From Alistipes sp. (GTDB lineage Bacteria; Bacteroidota; Bacteroidia; Bacteroidales; Rikenellaceae): 64,000 nt of DNA. A program made the translations under genes and the position numbers. Below are positions 60,837 to 64,000 of this stretch, one piece after another (the first letter of the stretch is position 1; every line of letters starts with the position of its first letter). The DNA lies in NCBI GenBank assembly GCA_017555105.1, contig JAFZHB010000008.1:1-64000 (forward strand), given 5' to 3'. The notes beneath the pieces were generated by a model that saw only the letters and a list, made by a program, of their open reading frames with translations, did not search any database and had not been told where the DNA came from.

Positions 60837-63197
60837 CTAATAAAGGTTAAATCGCAGACCAAAGTAGAACTTGCGCCCCATCAGCGGGCCCCAGATATTC
60901 ATCGAGTTGAAGCTCGTCGAGTAGGGATTCTCGGCGCTCACGATCGGCGTCTGCTGACGATAGTCAGCGATGTTCTCACAACCGAGGTAGAGGTCGAATT
61001 TGCCCACCTTGCGCGTCACCTGGGCGTAGAACATCGGATACGAGGGCGAGTAGCTGTCGTCGGCCAAATCACCCGTCTGCGTGGGGATGCGCGCTGCACC
61101 GTTGAGCTGTGCCGTAGCATCGAAGACCCAACGACGGAAACGCGTCGCATACTGCACATTGATCAGCGCCTTGTAGCGGTTCACGAGCGGACGCTCAACC
61201 GTTGCCTTCGAGCCATCTGCTCGCTGGATCATCATCTCCGAATCCGTGTAGCGGTAGGTGGCAAAGAGGTCGAGGCCCTCAGCCGGAGTCCACGAGAAAT
61301 CGACCTGATAGGTATCCGTGTAGGCCTTATCCTGCGAGGTGTAGATATTGATGCAGGCGGGATTCCACTCCTGATCCACCACTACAGCGTGCGAGAAGGC
61401 CGTGCGGAAGTAGTCGAAGCTCAGCGTAGCATTCTCAAAGCCCGCCAACGAGAAGGTGTGGGTCAACGAACCACCCAGCGTCACCGCCTTCTCCATGCGA
61501 TCGAACGCCTCGAACCAGTTGGAGGGCATAGCACCTCCGTTGAAGAGAATCGTGCGACCCGTGGTCAGGATGCCGATGTTATCCGTGATGATATTCGTCG
61601 AGCGGTAGCCCAAACCGGCCGAGAGGCGCAGCGTGGTCAAGCGGGCAAGATTCCAGCGGAGATGGCCGCGCGGCGTAGCGAAAAAACGATCGTAGAAGGC
61701 GTTGTAGTCGCCACGCAGACCCGCTACAATCGAGACCTTATCCTTCACGGCATAGGTGTACTCGGCATAGGTACCGATCTCCTGCTCCTCGCGATCCAGC
61801 AGATAGGCACGCAGCGGCGAGGTCTCGATCCACGGCGTAGCGTTCATCAGTCGCTCATTGACCGAGGTGTGGAAACCCTGCAAGCCGACCACAACCGACG
61901 AGCGCGACGTGAAGTGATGGTTGTAGGCAATGTTTGCCGAGAGCATATTCTCATTTCCGGCGTAGTCGTTCAGACCGAAGTAGGCCGACTCGTTGTAGTG
62001 GTCGAAGTCGAGCGTCACGGCAAAGCTCGAACGCTTCTCCTCCTGCTCATCCTCGTCGTAGACAGCAGCGCCCACCGGTACACCCATCTTGAAATAGCCA
62101 CCCGCTTCGCGGTTGCGAATGTGCGATCCGTAGCTCGGCATGGCGTGGTTCTCGGCCTGCCAATTCCACTCCGTATGCATCTTCTCGCGCTGCGTTTCCG
62201 AGTCCTCGTAGTCCATCATACCGCCCAGGCGGTTCTCTTGCAAGAGCTTAAAGCCCCAGCGCAGCTGCATGCCGTTGTCGGCCTGATAGAGCCAACGGTT
62301 CGAGAGCGAAAGCAGATTCGTCTCGGGCTGATCGCGGAAGAGGTCGTGGTTGTGATCCATCTCACGCACATCCGTATCGGCCGAGCCGTGAAAGAGGATG
62401 ATGGTCGAGAGTTTCTTGTCGGGCGTGAGCGGGAAGGCCGACGAGAGGTTGATCTCGGGGCGCAACTCATCGTCGAGGTAGAGGTTCACGAAGAGACGCT
62501 CCTCGTCGGTCGGCTTGCGGTGCTCGAGGTTGATCTGTCCCGTCACAGCCTCGTGGCCTGCGGCCACCGACGAAACGCCCTTCGACACCTGGATCGAGCT
62601 CAGCCACATACCGGGCGTGTAGCTCAGACCATAGGGGGCACTCAGGCCGCGCATGATCGGGCGATTCTCGTCGAGGATCTGCGTATAGGTACCGGCCAAG
62701 CCGAGCATCTTGATCTGGCGAGCACCCGAAATGGCGTCGCTATACCCCACCGTCACCGATGCGGAGTTCTCGAACGACTCGGCCAGATTGCAGCAAGCCA
62801 TCTTGCAAAGACCTGCAAACGAGATCATCTCGTTCTTCATCAAGCCGTCGCGCTTGACATAGTTACCACTCTGCGTGCCCTCTACGACTACGCTCTCCAG
62901 CTCCAAACCATCGCTCTGCAGACGAACCTCTATCGGATCGTTCTTGACGATGTGGAGTGTATCGTTGCGATAGCCCAGATAGCTAGCGATCAGTCGATCG
63001 TATCCCTTCACGCGGTGGATGCGGAAGTTACCCTCGACATCGGTACTGCTGCCGACAGTCGTGCCGTCCCAATAGACCGCAGCACCGATCAGCGGCTCAC
63101 CCTCGCTGTCGAGGATGCGCCCTTGAAGGTCCTGAGCCTGCACAGCACCAAGCAGCATGCAGGCTACAAAAAAGAGGAATATGTGTTTGATTTTCAT
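60837..63197 (-). CDS. TonB-dependent receptor, probably for metal uptake
   Basis: I start at 63197 (MKIKHIFLFFVACMLLGAVQAQ), which gives a proper signal peptide. The 786-residue protein has a CarboxypepD_reg-like domain (about 24-100; GRILDSEGEPLIGAAVYWDG), a plug with the unusual Cys pair KMACCNLAESFENSASV, and a barrel ending in an aromatic residue (FGLRFNLY). No SusD partner is present, and the neighbours are a Cys/His-rich protein and an HMA protein, so soft-metal uptake is more likely than glycan uptake. Confidence 0.88.
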   Translation of the reverse strand: MKIKHIFLFFVACMLLGAVQAQDLQGRILDSEGEPLIGAAVYWDGTTVGSSTDVEGNFRIHRVKGYDRLIASYLGYRNDTLHIVKNDPIEVRLQSDGLELESVVVEGTQSGNYVKRDGLMKNEMISFAGLCKMACCNLAESFENSASVTVGYSDAISGARQIKMLGLAGTYTQILDENRPIMRGLSAPYGLSYTPGMWLSSIQVSKGVSSVAAGHEAVTGQINLEHRKPTDEERLFVNLYLDDELRPEINLSSAFPLTPDKKLSTIILFHGSADTDVREMDHNHDLFRDQPETNLLSLSNRWLYQADNGMQLRWGFKLLQENRLGGMMDYEDSETQREKMHTEWNWQAENHAMPSYGSHIRNREAGGYFKMGVPVGAAVYDEDEQEEKRSSFAVTLDFDHYNESAYFGLNDYAGNENMLSANIAYNHHFTSRSSVVVGLQGFHTSVNERLMNATPWIETSPLRAYLLDREEQEIGTYAEYTYAVKDKVSIVAGLRGDYNAFYDRFFATPRGHLRWNLARLTTLRLSAGLGYRSTNIITDNIGILTTGRTILFNGGAMPSNWFEAFDRMEKAVTLGGSLTHTFSLAGFENATLSFDYFRTAFSHAVVVDQEWNPACINIYTSQDKAYTDTYQVDFSWTPAEGLDLFATYRYTDSEMMIQRADGSKATVERPLVNRYKALINVQYATRFRRWVFDATAQLNGAARIPTQTGDLADDSYSPSYPMFYAQVTRKVGKFDLYLGCENIADYRQQTPIVSAENPYSTSFNSMNIWGPLMGRKFYFGLRFNLY

Positions 63198-63266
63198 AGT
63201 TGATTCTCCTTGTATTTTACGGTTAAACACCTTGTGGCGACACCAAGAGCCGCCGTCGATTGTGTG

Positions 63267-63674
63267 TTAAGCCGCAACGGGAGGGGCTCGCAGCGCACCC
63301 ACCGAAAAGGGACGCGCAGCAATCGGAGGTGTTTGCTCCGTGTAGGCACAAACCCGCACAGGCAGATCGCCGTGCAATGCGCGATCGAGTGTTGCTGCGC
63401 AGAGCGCTACGAGTTGGTTGCTCGCTGTCTGAGAGCGACGATAATCGTCGATCGGCTCTACGGTATAGAGCTGCAGCTCGGTTTCGTGCAGATCGCCACA
63501 GCAATCCGCCTCATAGCCGCCGCAATGGGAGATGTGCGCATCGTGATGCGCGCAGTGCTCCGTATGGTGGTGCGGAGCATTGCAGGGACAGAGCAAGGAG
63601 GCGACGGCCGTGCTCCCCGTAGCCAATAGGTACAGGGTACAAAGCAACAGAGCAATGGTGCGGCGCAGCCTCAT
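63267..63674 (-). CDS. Exported His/Cys-rich protein, candidate metal binder
   Basis: The 135-residue protein has an N-terminal hydrophobic signal (IALLLCTLYLLATGST) followed by a segment dense in potential metal ligands: CPCNAPHHHTEHCAHH, HISHCGGYEADCCGD. The second half is ordinary. I do not recognise a named family with certainty; similar short His/Cys-rich proteins occur beside TonB metal receptors in Bacteroidetes. It precedes the receptor gene by 69 bp and likely delivers or senses the metal. Confidence 0.7.
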   Translation of the reverse strand: MRLRRTIALLLCTLYLLATGSTAVASLLCPCNAPHHHTEHCAHHDAHISHCGGYEADCCGDLHETELQLYTVEPIDDYRRSQTASNQLVALCAATLDRALHGDLPVRVCAYTEQTPPIAARPFSVGALRAPPVAA

Positions 63675-63695
63675 AGCGTTTCTTTTGGTTCTATC

Positions 63696-63962
63696 TTACT
63701 CGATGACTCCCGTTTCGCGCAGCTTCTCCACCCAGGCCTGGCCATCACGCAACGCCGTTTCGCGGTCGATCTCGTACTGCTCAACCAAGAGATCGGCCAC
63801 CACCTCGGTGTCGAACTCACGCCCCTGGAGGGCATTCCACAAGTAAAGCGAACTCTCGTTCAGCGCAATCACGCGGGTCATATCGGCGCCATAGCTGCCG
63901 GGCATCACGATGATGTGCTCACCAGCCATCTCGCGCACCTTATATCGGGTTGAAATCTTCAT
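63696..63962 (-). CDS. PqqD-like protein (RRE-type winged helix)
   Basis: I start at 63962 (MKISTRYKVREMAGEHIIV); the TTG nine bases upstream is part of the -7 box TATCTTTG at 63969-63976. The 88-residue protein matches PqqD family members, small winged-helix peptide-recognition proteins: IALNESSLYLWNALQGREF and LLVEQYEIDRETALRDGQAWVEKL. In RiPP pathways they bind the leader peptide, but many Bacteroidetes copies stand alone or belong to serine-kinase/glycosyltransferase clusters. No radical SAM enzyme is in view; the left neighbour is the metal locus and the window ends just to the right. Confidence 0.82.
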   Translation of the reverse strand: MKISTRYKVREMAGEHIIVMPGSYGADMTRVIALNESSLYLWNALQGREFDTEVVADLLVEQYEIDRETALRDGQAWVEKLRETGVIE

Positions 63963-64000
63963 ACGGCGCAAAGATACGAATTTTCAGAGAAAACAACGCA

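Noticed and set aside
60837..63197. SusC-type glycan importer for the pectin operon
   Set aside because: No SusD neighbour is present, the receptor is shorter than SusC proteins, and its neighbours are metal-binding proteins.

Overview
The window looks like a chromosomal segment of an anaerobic gut Bacteroidales, most likely an Alistipes-like (Rikenellaceae) genome. The reasons are the Bacteroidetes promoter consensus (TTTG about 19 nt upstream of TAnnTTTG) before many genes, the many lipoprotein glycan-degrading enzymes, a BspA/fimbrillin-like surface protein, DUF2795 and other Bacteroidetes-typical small proteins, and GC-rich coding DNA. The genus is an inference.

Layout. 0-2.7 kb: an AT-rich integration zone with a tyrosine recombinase, a CAT-like acetyltransferase, a tRNA-Gly(GCC) and tRNA-Gly fragments on both sides of it. 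2.9-16.4 kb: one minus-strand operon of eight exported pectin-degrading proteins (alpha/beta esterase with an STN domain, DUF4861, GH28, two PL1 lyases, a CE12-CE8 fusion, GH105, CE8), without a SusC/SusD pair. 16.4-17.04 kb: repeat-dense DNA and tRNA-Ser(GCT). 17.1-19.8 kb (minus): a corrinoid methyl-transfer operon (corrinoid protein, MtaA-like URO-D methyltransferase, MetH-activation-domain protein, DUF3784). 19.9-31.1 kb (plus, divergent): an eight-gene operon with a beta-helix glycosidase candidate, GH31, a second URO-D-fold protein, an SSS symporter, GH105, and three enzymes matching the L-galactose to D-tagaturonate pathway. 31.2-32.5 kb: small membrane and unknown proteins. 32.8-60.5 kb: mostly housekeeping (tRNA-Pro, methyltransferase, CvfB, UvrA, BspA-like protein, purine permease, cobalamin adenosyltransferase, GH2 beta-galactosidase, GalK, ROK regulator, FabD, RlmB, ABC-F, Rpe, RmuC, FNT channel, KdgK). 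60.5-64 kb: a metal-type TonB receptor locus and a PqqD-like protein.

How it fits together (inference). Pectin is de-esterified and cut outside the cell; unsaturated oligosaccharides are trimmed by GH105. A divergently transcribed module imports a sugar through a sodium symporter, oxidises an L-galactose-type sugar to D-tagaturonate, and may remove an O-methyl group through a corrinoid protein. Galacturonate and L-galactose catabolism both run through tagaturonate to 2-keto-3-deoxygluconate, whose kinase is also in the window. The pairing of a corrinoid demethylation set with a sugar oxidation operon is the best candidate for an undescribed system. A second notable signal is a dispersed intergenic repeat with two hairpins that vary in a compensatory way, found downstream of two tRNA genes.
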